64,000 nt of DNA from Candidatus Zixiibacteriota bacterium (GTDB lineage: Bacteria > Zixibacteria > MSB-5A5 > GN15 > FEB-12): positions 59,845 through 123,844 of the forward strand of contig JAJRSF010000041.1 of assembly GCA_024278935.1 (NCBI GenBank), in the 5' to 3' direction. Each line of letters begins with the position of its first letter. Position 1 is the stretch's first letter. Of this stretch, positions 38,322 to 48,703 are shown piece after piece. The position numbers were made by a program, and so were the translations under genes. Below the pieces are notes generated by a model. That model worked only from the letters and a program-made list of their open reading frames with translations. It did no database searches and had not been told where the DNA came from.

Positions 38322-39428
38322 ATGAAAGAGGTAGTTTTGAAAATCTTTAAAGTTGGTTTATTTTTTATAATGCTGTTATCACTCTCAGCAACTGTGTATA
38401 GTCAGGGACCTGTCTTAGTTGTCACTGAAAAAACGACTCTGCAGACATTTAACAATCAGATTAAATTGATTGGGAGAACAAGCGGAATAATCGAAAGCAA
38501 TATTGTCGCTGAAATTTCAGGTCGGGTTGAATCTATCCAGACGACTGAAGGCACTAAAGTTACCAACGGACAAGTTCTGCTTTCTATTTATTCAAAGCCG
38601 ATTGCTCTTTTGCTTCAAGCAAAACAAGCCGAAGCTCTCCAAGCAGATGTGCAAGTCCAACTTGCTGCCGAGAGAAAAGCAAGATCGGTGCAACTTCGCA
38701 AAGATAATTTAATCTCTGAGTCAGGACTTGATTCTGCTATTGCCTGGGATGCTATCCAAACGGCTCAATTTCATAAAGCATAAGCTGAACGAACCCAACT
38801 TGAAATTGACTTTGCAAACACAAAAATAAAAGCACCATACGCAGGATATACCGGAACAAGACTTGTGGATATTGGATCGTGGGTTACGGCGGGACTACCT
38901 GTGTTTGAAATGGTCGATATTTCAAAAATTAAAATTATGGCTGATCTACCAGAACAATATTTTGGTCAACTTCGTACCGGAAGCAAAGTGCTTGTACAGG
39001 CTTCATCGCAAGACCAACTAATTCATGGAGTCGTTGTCGGTCTGTCACCATCTGCTTCAAATGAGACACATACCTACCCTGTTATTATTGAAGTAATGAA
39101 TGAAAACGAAAAATTAGCATCAGGTATGCTTGTGCAAATAACTCTTTTTCTAAATGAAGAATTTTCATCTGTTGCTATCCCAAAAGATGCCATTGTTCGC
39201 CAAGGTAACAACACGATTGTTTACACTATCACCGAGGGCAAAGCAACACTGGTTCCTGTAACAATAATAGCAACCGATGGTGCGATGCTTGCCGTAGACT
39301 CTCCAATGCTGAAAGTTGATATGGAAGTAATTGTCCGCGGAAATGAACGGGTCTACCCCGGTGCTGATGTGATGACCGGTAATGAAGAACCTGCCACTGA
39401 AACTCCTGCTGAAACAGAAGAAAAGTAA
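38322..39428 (+). CDS. RND efflux periplasmic adaptor (membrane fusion protein), interrupted by in-frame TAA
   Basis: After a signal peptide ending in SATVYSQ comes the lipoyl half-motif GIIESNIVAEISGRVESIQT and a coiled-coil hairpin. A TAA at 38781-38783 interrupts it (QFHKA-x-AERTQLEIDFANT); the frame continues through TKIKAPYAGYTGTRLVDIGS, the second lipoyl half, and the beta-barrel to 39428. CAA to TAA would explain it. Read through, the protein has 368 positions, a normal HlyD/AcrA-like length. ATG 38322 lacks a site; TTG 38337 has AGAGG just upstream and gives a cleaner signal peptide (MKIFKVGLFF), so it may be the true start. It pairs with the pump encoded next. Confidence 0.85.
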
Positions 39429-39439
39429 GGAGTCACCAG

Positions 39440-42400
39440 TTGAACATAATCCAATCATCAATTAAATATCCTGTAACAGTAATTGTTGCAGTTCTCATAA
39501 CTGTTATCACCGGTTTTATCGCTTTGCAAACAGTACCGGTGCAGCTTACTCCTGAAGTACAAAAACCTGTCATCAATGTAACTACTATATGGCCGGGTGC
39601 CTCACCGAATGAAGTTGAAAAAGAAATCATTGATAAACAGGAAAAATATTTAAAATCTATTGAAGGCGTTTTAAAAATGACTTCTACATCAAGTACCCAT
39701 TCCGGCTCTGTTACTATGGAGTTTCCTGCCGGTACTGATGTTTCCGATATGTTTATTCGAGTATCGAATAAACTGAACGAAGTCCCCGGTTATCCTGAAA
39801 ATGTCGAACAACCGGTCATATCAACATCGGGTCCATTCGATGATGCTATCGCTTGGTTTGTAATCAGGTCTCATGACAGTACTTTGTATCTGCCACACAT
39901 GAAAACTTTTATTGAAGACTTTGTAAAACCTCGCATGGAACGTGTCAATGGTATTTCATCTATAAATGTCTTCGGAGGTCTCGAACAGGAATTACATGTT
40001 ATTTTTGACCCTGCTTTAATTGCCTCATCTGGAATAACAGTCGGTCAGATTATTCAAGCCCTCAGATCTGAAAACAGAGATATTTCAGGTGGTGATTTTT
40101 CCGAAGGGAAACGTCGCTATGTCGTGCGTACTGTAGCCCGATATGAATCTATTGAATCGGTTGAACAAACTGTTGTCACGGTAAAAAATAATGTCGCTGT
40201 CAGAATCATGGATATCGCCACAGTCGAATTAGGCTATGAAAAACCGACCGCATTAGTCTCTCATTTTGGAAGAACAGCGATTGCTTTTAATGCCCAGCGT
40301 CAGGTCGGTGCCAATGTTATCGAAGTAATGGATGCCCTTTTAGCTGAAATGGAACTGATAAATAAAGAGCTGATGGCTCCCCGCAAAATGAAAATTGAGA
40401 ATGTCTATGCCCAAACGGTTTATATTGACTCGGCTATCGACTTAGTATTTACAAATATCTATCTTGGTGGCTTTCTTGCTATTTTATGTCTCTTCGTTTT
40501 CCTCCGTTCAAAAGCTGCAATTGTTGTAATTGGTATTTCAATTCCAATTTCTATCATTGCTACTTTCTTTGCGATGAAACTATTTGGTCGTTCGATAAAT
40601 GTAATTTCATTAGCTGGGATGGCGTTTGCCGTCGGAATGGTGGTTGATAGTTCTATTGTTGTGCTTGAAAATATCTACAGACATTTACAGATGGGCAAAC
40701 CAAAATTCCAAGCAGCACTTGATGCCTCCAAAGAAGTTTGGGGAGCCTTGATTGCATCGACTGTTACAACAGTAGCAGTATTTTTACCTATCATGTTTGT
40801 ACAGGAAAGAGCAGGTCAACTTTTTAAAGATATTGCTATTGCGATTTGTTCAGCAATTGTAATTGCTCTTATAGTTTCTGTCACTGTTATTCCGTCACTT
40901 TCGGCTCGGATATTATCTGCTCCGAAAAAAGATGCCGACCATGTAGACACATCATTTTTAAGCCAGTTAGCTGAAATGATAGCACAATTTGTAGATTGGA
41001 TAAATAGAAGTAACAGTCGCAGACTTACTGTCATTCTAGGTATCGTGATATTTTCAGTAGGCTTAACAGCTGCACTGATGCCGAACGCTGAGTATTTACC
41101 TAATGGAAATCAGAATCTTGTTTTTGGCGGAATCAATCCTCCGCCCGGATACAATATTGAAGAAGTCGAATTGATTGGTAAATCAGTTGAAGAAAAATTA
41201 AAGTTTCTCTATTCGCCGGATTCTATTCCTGAAAATCTACCCGGTGGTGGTGTTGATAATTTCTTTTTTGTTTCGTCTCCGAGTCAGGCGTTTATGGGAA
41301 TTCGTTCAATTGACCCATCTCGAGCTGCGGAACTTGTTGATGTAACCAATCAAGCGTTATGGACTATCCCAGGTTCGTATGGTGGGGCTTCGCAGGCATC
41401 AATATTTGGCGGTGGTTTTGCGGGGACTCGTTCTTTACAAATTGATGTCACCGGTCCTGATTTTAATAAGATAATCGGACTTGCCCAAGGGTTGATGCAG
41501 ACCTTACCGGCTGCACTCCCCGGTTCTTTCCAACGTCCAATGACCGCGATTGATTTAGGTTCACCGGAAGTACATCTTTACCCTGACCGAGTGCGGGCAG
41601 CCGATGTTGGCTTGACTGTTACAGAAATTGGTCAGACCGTGAACGCCTTAGTTGATGGTGCCATTGTCTCGGAATATTTTCATCATGAAAATGAAATTGA
41701 TATAGTTTTAAAAGCTGAAAATAAATGGGCTGCTCACACACAGGATATTGCCTTACTTCCAATCGCTACTCCATCAGGTAAAATGATTACCGTCGGCGAT
41801 GTTACCGAAGTACGGCAAAAACAAGGTCCTATCGGAATCTCTCATGTTGAAAGACAACGGGTAGTTTCTCTGACATCATCTGTACCGGAAGGTATCGCTT
41901 TAGAAGATGCTATGGATATTGTCCAGGAGCAGGTTATCAAACCTTTGCGAGAATCAAACCAACTTGGAGATTTATACGATATAAAACTTTCAGGTGCTGC
42001 CGATGATCTTTCAAGATTACGAACAGAATTGCTACGGGATTTCCTGATGGCAATCTTGCTGACATATTTATTGCTGGCTGCTTTGTTCCAATCTTTTACA
42101 TATCCGTTTGTAGTCATGCTAACTGTTCCGCTGGCTACATTTGGTGGTGTACTTGGTTTGAGATTGGTGCAGGTTTTTAATAGTTCGCAACAACTTGATA
42201 TTTTAACGATGCTCGGCTTTGTGATTTTAGTCGGCACAGTTATTAATAACTCGATTCTGATTGTTTACCATGCTATTCATAAAATGGATGACGGCTTTGA
42301 TGCTTTAGCAGCAGTAAAAGAATCGGTACGAGTTCGGGTTCGACCTATTTTGATGTCAACTTCGACATCGGCACTCGGAATGCTTCCGTTGATAATCATG

Positions 42401-42565
42401 CCCGGAGCAGGTTCAGAATTATACCGTGGACTCGGTGCTGTAGTTGTCGGTGGACTTGCAGTATCAACAATTATAACTTTAGTTCTAACGCCATTGATTT
42501 TTACATATGCAATTGAATTAGTTGAAAAGTTTAAATCTATTTTTGGAAAAACTAATATCGCTTAA
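39440..42565 (+). CDS. RND family multidrug efflux permease (AcrB/MexF-like)
   Basis: A 1041-aa inner-membrane proton/drug antiporter with twelve expected helices: one at residues ~10-30, then clusters at ~335-480 and ~855-1030. Family marks are VTTIWPGASPNEVEKEIIDK, the periplasmic porter domains, GMAFAVGMVVDSSIVVLENI (helix 4, with Asp residues of the proton relay) and RVRPILMSTSTSALGMLPL near the end. The start is TTG 39440, fixed by AAGGAG 7 nt upstream and 8 nt after the adaptor stop. No outer-membrane TolC partner lies next to it. Confidence 0.95.
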   Translation: MNIIQSSIKYPVTVIVAVLITVITGFIALQTVPVQLTPEVQKPVINVTTIWPGASPNEVEKEIIDKQEKYLKSIEGVLKMTSTSSTHSGSVTMEFPAGTDVSDMFIRVSNKLNEVPGYPENVEQPVISTSGPFDDAIAWFVIRSHDSTLYLPHMKTFIEDFVKPRMERVNGISSINVFGGLEQELHVIFDPALIASSGITVGQIIQALRSENRDISGGDFSEGKRRYVVRTVARYESIESVEQTVVTVKNNVAVRIMDIATVELGYEKPTALVSHFGRTAIAFNAQRQVGANVIEVMDALLAEMELINKELMAPRKMKIENVYAQTVYIDSAIDLVFTNIYLGGFLAILCLFVFLRSKAAIVVIGISIPISIIATFFAMKLFGRSINVISLAGMAFAVGMVVDSSIVVLENIYRHLQMGKPKFQAALDASKEVWGALIASTVTTVAVFLPIMFVQERAGQLFKDIAIAICSAIVIALIVSVTVIPSLSARILSAPKKDADHVDTSFLSQLAEMIAQFVDWINRSNSRRLTVILGIVIFSVGLTAALMPNAEYLPNGNQNLVFGGINPPPGYNIEEVELIGKSVEEKLKFLYSPDSIPENLPGGGVDNFFFVSSPSQAFMGIRSIDPSRAAELVDVTNQALWTIPGSYGGASQASIFGGGFAGTRSLQIDVTGPDFNKIIGLAQGLMQTLPAALPGSFQRPMTAIDLGSPEVHLYPDRVRAADVGLTVTEIGQTVNALVDGAIVSEYFHHENEIDIVLKAENKWAAHTQDIALLPIATPSGKMITVGDVTEVRQKQGPIGISHVERQRVVSLTSSVPEGIALEDAMDIVQEQVIKPLRESNQLGDLYDIKLSGAADDLSRLRTELLRDFLMAILLTYLLLAALFQSFTYPFVVMLTVPLATFGGVLGLRLVQVFNSSQQLDILTMLGFVILVGTVINNSILIVYHAIHKMDDGFDALAAVKESVRVRVRPILMSTSTSALGMLPLIIMPGAGSELYRGLGAVVVGGLAVSTIITLVLTPLIFTYAIELVEKFKSIFGKTNIA

Positions 42566-42590
42566 ATTTATCTGAAATAATTTCTATAGC

Positions 42591-42627
42591 ATAGGAGATA
42601 CTCTGAAAGTATCTCCTATGTTTTTAT
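42591..42627 (+). terminator. Terminator of the RND operon
   Basis: A perfect 12-bp stem ATAGGAGATACT/AGTATCTCCTAT with a 5-nt loop is followed by G and five T, then ATTT. It lies 25 bp after the pump gene. Confidence 0.92.
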
Positions 42628-42748
42628 TTAAACCATCTCGTTAGTCTCAACTAACATAGTCGCCACTATCTTCTTTACCTTTTCCGTAAATGTATTACAT
42701 TAAACAATATACTATGTTTGAGCGTTTGTAAATAAACAGGAGTTTTAG

Positions 42749-45679
42749 ATGTCGAAATATTTTTTTAGTCTCATAGCAGTAATTCTTTTTAATTCAGTTT
42801 CTTTAGCTGACGATTTATACCGAGTTGAAGTTCATAATCAAAACGATGCTGATATTTTAAACAGTATGCAGGCAACCCCAGTTTTGGAAACAACAAATGG
42901 TTATCTTGCCTTGCTTCCATCGCAGTTTTCAGAACTTCTGTCAGAAACAAATATAAATTATGAACTGATTCAAACAGATTTGTCACTCGAACATTTATTT
43001 TTGCAGTCAAGACACGATATGCAATTTGCCGATACAAAAAATGTGCTCTATGAACATAATGGTATCATGCTGATTTTGGAATCGATACAATCGTTAGCAA
43101 CTTCTATCAACCCCCAGCACCATATTTTTTCTATTCCTGATAGAAAAAATGCAATTCTCTATACCCCTCTTTCTGCCTCTAATTTTTCTGAGATGACAGC
43201 TATCGACGGTTTAGATACATTGATTGATAAAGTCCTACAAGATTCTCTGGAGTCATACCTGTATCACTTAGAATCGTTTGATGGACGCTTAACTGCGACC
43301 CAATCTTTTTATGATTCGCGTGATTGGATCGGTGATAAGTTCCGAGAGTTTGGTTATGACTCTGTTCTCTTTGACACATTTACCGGCAGTCAACTTTATG
43401 GTCGTGTTCCAGTTGAAAGTTACAATGTCATCGCTTATAAAATAGGTACAAAATTCCCTGACCAACAAATTATAATCGGCGCCCACTACGACGCTGTCCC
43501 TGATAGTCCCGGTTCTGATGATAATGGTACCGGTACTGCCGCAGTTTTAGAACTGGCACGACTATTTAAAGATATTGAAACAGATAAAACAATTATTTTT
43601 ATTACATTTGATTCAGAAGAATCCGGCTTGCACGGTTCATACCATTATGCTGATGCAGCAAGAGCAAGAGGTGACAATATTGTTGCTATGCTTAATGCTG
43701 ACATGATTGGTAATGTCGGAAACAACTATGAAGCAAAATTATTCACCGGTGCCGATCAAGGCTACGCTCGTCTTTGGAATGAAATAGCACCATCACTAGT
43801 CAACATTACAGGTGAACTTGGATCTAGCGGTTCATCAGATCACTATCCATTTCAAGTGAACGGCTACGATGTTCTCTTTCTCCATGAATTTATTTTCTCA
43901 TCGGTTTATCATTCTTATCGTGATAGCACTTCTTATATCAATTTTGAATATATGACCCGCATGGTCAAAGGACTCTTAGCGACCGCCTACTCCGCCGACC
44001 AATTACCATCAGCAGTGACTGGCTTGATTGTAGAACAAGTTGGAGACGGTAGCTCTTTGTTTTTGCATTGGGATTCGCTTTCAGCATTATATATTACAAA
44101 TTATCAAATCTATTATCATAAGACTTCCGAACCTGAGATGCTCGACAGCATTTATGTTTCAAACTCGCATACATATCGTTTAGTCGAGAACCTTGAGGAA
44201 AGCGTTGAATATAGTTTTTATCTGAAAGCATTTGATTTTGACGGCAAGACATCGATATTGTATGATATTGTATTAGCTACACCTCTTTCCCAACCTTTCT
44301 CACCGAATGGTATACAAGCCTTACCTATTCTACAGGCTATAAAAATTGACTGGGAAAGAAACAATAAAGAACTCGACTTTAGTCATTATCAACTTTATAG
44401 AGACAGCCTTGTAATTGCTAATATCCCTGATACATTTTATGTTGATGATGCAGTGACACTCGGCACAGATTTACATGAATATTTTGTTGTTGCCGTAGAT
44501 AATGATAATAATATTTCTTCAATCGAACTTGCGGAACGAGTAGTCAGTAGAAAAGCTGTTCTTGAACAAAACAAAATCCTTGCTGTTAATCGCTCGAATT
44601 ATGGCACATACTATCTTGTTGATGAAGTTGAAACTGGCAATTTTATGCGAGATGCATTAAGTGAATATGACTTTGATTATTTTTCTGATACAGCCTATAC
44701 AGCACTTTATTCTGAAAAAGAACCATTGCATCTTTTTGATATGTTAGATTATGAAATTATAATCATTGGTGCCGAAAGTGGCTTGATTGACGATATCGCG
44801 ACCTCTCTCGACAGAACTAATCTCTCTGAGTTTCTCTCGTATTATCTTTCTATCGGGGGTAAACTTGTAATTTTTGGTAAATCTGGTCATTTACGGAATT
44901 CAACAATGACTATAAATTACAATGGATACTTACCCGATTATCTACGTATCTATCCTGATTATTTTAATATCTCAAGTAGAGTATTTCATGCTACTACTGC
45001 AACACCGGTTTTGCAGGATTTAGTATATAGTGCTGAACTAATTGGTGCTAAAAGTGAATTAAGTGGGTACCCTGATTTAACATGGGACTCATCTCTTACT
45101 TACCAACATGCTTATCCAAGTATATCAGCTACTGGTATTCCATTATCAAATTATGTTACTTTTAATTCAGCAGATGTAGAAGTGCTTTATTCTTTTCAAT
45201 CAAACCTTCCTGGATCTGAGTTTGAGAATAAACCGGTCGCCTGGAAAAGCACAACCGGTCCGAATAAATATGTTTATTTTGATATACCTCTTTCATTTTT
45301 TGGAAGAACCCAAGCAACTATAGCACTGCAAAAAGCAGTCCAAGATTTACAAGATATTCCAACCGACATTGATGACAATTCTGACCTGACCTTGCTTCCG
45401 ACACAAATCGAATTGAGTCAGAACTATCCGAACCCGTTTAACCCAAGCACGACGATTCAGTTTACTCTACCGGAGAGAACTCATATCTCGATATTGGTGT
45501 ATAATATTCTTGGTCAGCAGATTCAGATGCTTACCGATGAAGTTTACCCTGCCGGTCTTCATGAAGTGAAATGGGATGGCACCAATTCTACGGGAGATAA
45601 AGTGTCGAGTGGAATATATCTATACAAGATTGCAAGCGATGAGTATAGCACATCTAAGAAGATGGTGTTGTTAAAATAA
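42749..45679 (+). CDS. Secreted M28 family metallopeptidase with fibronectin-like domains and T9SS C-terminal signal
   Basis: A 976-aa exported zinc aminopeptidase-type enzyme. After the signal peptide and a pro-region, the M28 domain has the zinc ligands in IIIGAHYDAVPDS (~245), GSDDNGTGTAAVLELAR (~257), DSEESGLHGSYHYA (~290, catalytic Glu), MLNADMIGN (~316) and SSDHYPFQ (~363). Two fibronectin-III-like stretches follow, then a domain of unknown type. The last ~85 residues are a type A sorting domain: LSQNYPNPFNPSTTIQFTLP to GIYLYKIAS..KKMVLLK. That signal is known from type IX secretion in Bacteroidetes and relatives. It is the only protein here with it. Confidence 0.9.
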   Translation: MSKYFFSLIAVILFNSVSLADDLYRVEVHNQNDADILNSMQATPVLETTNGYLALLPSQFSELLSETNINYELIQTDLSLEHLFLQSRHDMQFADTKNVLYEHNGIMLILESIQSLATSINPQHHIFSIPDRKNAILYTPLSASNFSEMTAIDGLDTLIDKVLQDSLESYLYHLESFDGRLTATQSFYDSRDWIGDKFREFGYDSVLFDTFTGSQLYGRVPVESYNVIAYKIGTKFPDQQIIIGAHYDAVPDSPGSDDNGTGTAAVLELARLFKDIETDKTIIFITFDSEESGLHGSYHYADAARARGDNIVAMLNADMIGNVGNNYEAKLFTGADQGYARLWNEIAPSLVNITGELGSSGSSDHYPFQVNGYDVLFLHEFIFSSVYHSYRDSTSYINFEYMTRMVKGLLATAYSADQLPSAVTGLIVEQVGDGSSLFLHWDSLSALYITNYQIYYHKTSEPEMLDSIYVSNSHTYRLVENLEESVEYSFYLKAFDFDGKTSILYDIVLATPLSQPFSPNGIQALPILQAIKIDWERNNKELDFSHYQLYRDSLVIANIPDTFYVDDAVTLGTDLHEYFVVAVDNDNNISSIELAERVVSRKAVLEQNKILAVNRSNYGTYYLVDEVETGNFMRDALSEYDFDYFSDTAYTALYSEKEPLHLFDMLDYEIIIIGAESGLIDDIATSLDRTNLSEFLSYYLSIGGKLVIFGKSGHLRNSTMTINYNGYLPDYLRIYPDYFNISSRVFHATTATPVLQDLVYSAELIGAKSELSGYPDLTWDSSLTYQHAYPSISATGIPLSNYVTFNSADVEVLYSFQSNLPGSEFENKPVAWKSTTGPNKYVYFDIPLSFFGRTQATIALQKAVQDLQDIPTDIDDNSDLTLLPTQIELSQNYPNPFNPSTTIQFTLPERTHISILVYNILGQQIQMLTDEVYPAGLHEVKWDGTNSTGDKVSSGIYLYKIASDEYSTSKKMVLLK

Positions 45680-45727
45680 GCTGTAATTATCTATTGGGCA
45701 GTCAAGGGCGTCTGCTATCAACAAGAC

Positions 45728-45761
45728 ATAAAAAGCCAGCAAGTGAGAACCTGCTGGCTTT
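45728..45761. terminator. Bidirectional terminator between convergent genes
   Basis: AAAAAGCCAGCA and TGCTGGCTTTTT form a 12-bp stem with a 10-nt loop, flanked by A and T runs on both sides. It can end transcripts of the M28 gene (plus) and of the beta-propeller gene (minus). Confidence 0.88.
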
Positions 45762-45789
45762 TTATATAGCTAGATTATTTGTTCAGTAT

Positions 45790-48483
45790 TTATGGACAGA
45801 CAGGAGGAGCTGCTCCATCTGAAAAGATAAAGTCTACGATATATACTAAATCTGAGATATCAATTTCTTCTCCTGCATCACCATCAACATTCGCTTCTTC
45901 AGCACATACTGGGGCTACTCCATCTGTGAAGATAAAGTCTACAAGCATCACTAAGTCTGAAATGTCTACTTCGTCACCTAGGTCATTATCAACATTACCT
46001 CTACCCAATAGACAACATCCATCACAGACATCACCTATGTTATTATTATCTACATCTTCTTGTAGTGGATTAAATGCTGAAGGGCAATTATCTTCTGAAT
46101 CTCCGATACCATCGCTATCAAGATCATCTAAATTATTTTCTGAATTAATTTTAATAAAGTAAACATCAGAAGTATTATAACCAGCAACGACATAATCTCC
46201 ATTTGCTGTTACACAAACTGAGTTTCCTTCATCATAAGTTGTGTTTCCAAAAGTTTTCTGCCAAACAGAATTACCTAGGCTATCAGTTTTGATCAGAAAA
46301 ACATCTGTACCACCTGGTCCAAACAGACCTGACCTACCTGTTATAATAAAGCCACCATCGGATGTTTCGGTAGCAAAATTACCCTCATCCCAATTTTCCC
46401 ATCCAAAAGTTGTCTGCCAGTTCAGATTACCACTACTATCAGTTCTAATTAGATAAACATCGGAACCACCAACCGAGCCTACTGAAGCTGAGTTTGTTCT
46501 TCCTGTTATAATAAAACCTTTATTGGAAGTTTCAGTAACAGAATAGCCAATATCGGCACTCGTTCCACCAAAAGTTGTCTGCCATATAAAGTTTCCACTA
46601 CTATCTGTTTTCACAAGAGAAACGTCAGTAAAATGTGAATTATCAAAACCTGTAACTACAAATCCACCATCAGACGTTTCACAACTTGACGCACCAAATG
46701 CACTAAGGGATTTTTCCCAAATAACAGTACCAATGCTATCAGTTTTAGTTAAAAGAGTCATATCATTTAAAGAATCTAATATGATATATCCACCACTTGA
46801 TATCTCACAACCATCAAAGCCTGCAATAGCTTTCTCCCATAAAAGGTTACCATCAATATCTGTTTTTATTAGTGCACTACCAAACAGTATATACCCACCA
46901 TCAAGAGTTTGACTTACAGAATTACCCCAATCAAAATCTATCCCACCAAAAGTTTTTTCCCATGTAAGATTACCATTGATATCAGTTTTGATTAGATATA
47001 CATCACTTTCACCCGCACCATACGAGTATGTATAACCTGTCATTATATAGCCACCATCAGAAGTCTCACAAATTGAATTTGCCCTATCAATATATTCTCC
47101 ACCAAAGTGTTTTTCAATAGTACTTGGGGATGTAATTCCGATTGTAATATTTTTTAATTTAACATCATTATTACTGTCTGTTGCGGTTAGTGTAATATAA
47201 TGATTGTTCTCTGAAAGATTACTTGTTGTAAATGTCGTACCAGTTCCAATCTGTCCATCTTTATCAGATGTCCAGACAAGCGAACTACCTGTGAGTTCCC
47301 CATCTTCCTCATCATAGGCTGATCCTTCAAAAGTAATACCTTCAGACGTTTCAAAAGAAGCATCTGTAACAGGAGATATAATTGTTGCTCCTGGTATACT
47401 CGTACGAACATAATTTCCTATAGAATCTACTTTCAGAAGATATAAATCAATACTGGCTTCATCTATTGAAGAAGCAGAACCCGTAACGATGTAACCACCG
47501 TCAGATGTTTGACTAATCCAGTTTCCATAGTTAGTTCCTAACCAACTATATTCTTTTTCCCAAATAATATTTCCAGAACTATCTGTTTTTATGAGGTAAG
47601 TATCTAAATCTGAATTTAATGTATCTATTCTACCAAGGATTACATACCCACCATCAAAAGTCTCTTTTACGTCAACTCCAGAAATAGGTTTTTCCCAAAT
47701 CACGTTACCATTAATATCTGTTTTAATAAAAGATTCACCAATTATAATTAAGCCATTAACTGATGAGTTCTTTACAACAGAGCCTGATATAGGTTTTTCC
47801 CATATAAGAATCCCAAGACTATCTGTTTTAATGAGTGAAGAACCAACAGTAACAAAACCATCATCGGGAGTTATACAAACTGAATAAGCAGTATTTGAAT
47901 TTTCATCTCCAAGAGTTTGCTCCCAAAGTAGATTTCCAATGCTATCAGTTTTTATTAAGTATACATCATTGTTTCCACTAAAAGAATTGGTAAATCCAGA
48001 TAATATAAAACCTCCATCAAACGTTAGTGCTATTGAAATACCAATGTCGCTGCCAGTTCCTCCGAACGTTTTCTCCCAGACAAGATTTCCAACACTATCA
48101 ATTTTCATAAGATAGACATCATTATTACCAGCTCCATACGAACTTGTCAAACCAACCATAACGATGCCATCATCTGTAGTTTCTAAAATTGAATATATAA
48201 AATCAAAACCAGCTCCACCAATAGTTTTTTGCCACAAGATATTACCGTAACTGTCTAATTTCAAAAAGTATCCATTAAAACTATTATCACCGAATGATGT
48301 AGTATGACCAGCAACAACATAACCACCACCTGAAGTTTCAATAACACAACTACCAGCATCAATTCCTGAACCACCTATAACTTGTTCAAAAGTTTGACTT
48401 TGAGCATATGTATTAACACTTGCTAGAGACATTACAAACAGTAGATTAAATGATATATAAAATATGACAAGAACCTTCTTCAT
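45790..48483 (-). CDS. Secreted double beta-propeller-like protein with Ig-like, TSP3 and dockerin-like parts
   Basis: An 897-aa protein with a signal peptide (MKKVLVIFYISFNLLFVMSL). Fourteen repeats of ~40 residues follow the pattern ETSDGGYIVTG..DVYLIKTDSSGNIIWEKTFGG. Seven come before and seven after an Ig-like/PKD-like segment at residues ~370-455 (ISPVTDASFETSEGITFEGS), which suggests two seven-bladed propellers. The end has one TSP3 unit (LDSDGIGDSEDNCPSAFNP) and the shared module CCLLGRGNVDNDLGDEVDIS with two DISDLV units, ending PPVCP. GGAGG precedes the ATG. The ligand or enzyme role is unknown; it is probably a surface-binding protein. Confidence 0.85.
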   Translation of the reverse strand: MKKVLVIFYISFNLLFVMSLASVNTYAQSQTFEQVIGGSGIDAGSCVIETSGGGYVVAGHTTSFGDNSFNGYFLKLDSYGNILWQKTIGGAGFDFIYSILETTDDGIVMVGLTSSYGAGNNDVYLMKIDSVGNLVWEKTFGGTGSDIGISIALTFDGGFILSGFTNSFSGNNDVYLIKTDSIGNLLWEQTLGDENSNTAYSVCITPDDGFVTVGSSLIKTDSLGILIWEKPISGSVVKNSSVNGLIIIGESFIKTDINGNVIWEKPISGVDVKETFDGGYVILGRIDTLNSDLDTYLIKTDSSGNIIWEKEYSWLGTNYGNWISQTSDGGYIVTGSASSIDEASIDLYLLKVDSIGNYVRTSIPGATIISPVTDASFETSEGITFEGSAYDEEDGELTGSSLVWTSDKDGQIGTGTTFTTSNLSENNHYITLTATDSNNDVKLKNITIGITSPSTIEKHFGGEYIDRANSICETSDGGYIMTGYTYSYGAGESDVYLIKTDINGNLTWEKTFGGIDFDWGNSVSQTLDGGYILFGSALIKTDIDGNLLWEKAIAGFDGCEISSGGYIILDSLNDMTLLTKTDSIGTVIWEKSLSAFGASSCETSDGGFVVTGFDNSHFTDVSLVKTDSSGNFIWQTTFGGTSADIGYSVTETSNKGFIITGRTNSASVGSVGGSDVYLIRTDSSGNLNWQTTFGWENWDEGNFATETSDGGFIITGRSGLFGPGGTDVFLIKTDSLGNSVWQKTFGNTTYDEGNSVCVTANGDYVVAGYNTSDVYFIKINSENNLDDLDSDGIGDSEDNCPSAFNPLQEDVDNNNIGDVCDGCCLLGRGNVDNDLGDEVDISDLVMLVDFIFTDGVAPVCAEEANVDGDAGEEIDISDLVYIVDFIFSDGAAPPVCP

Positions 48484-48660
48484 ACATTCCTCCGATGCTT
48501 CAAAGATGTTTAGCGACTATCTTTTTAAAGATACGTAGATATATCATTTTGTCAATGTTCAAGTTAATCCTAAACGAACTTGTCCCCTAAGGGTCTATGA
48601 TTAAAAAAGTATTTTTGAGGTTTAAGTAATCTTGGTATATCTTTGGAATTTATAAAAAAA

Positions 48661-48690
48661 CAGAGATGGGAGGAATTGAACCAATTACAA
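48661..48690 (-). pseudogene. tRNA 3'-half remnant
   Basis: The minus strand here reads a T-arm-like TTGGTTCAATTCCTCCCATC followed by TCTG and seven T. It closely resembles the 3' half of the adjacent tRNA-His (TTGGTTCAATTCCATCCATC followed by AGTA and seven T), 43 bp away. No 5' half is present. It looks like a partial duplication or a relic of a second tRNA. Confidence 0.5.
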
Positions 48691-48703
48691 GACATAAAAA
48701 AAT

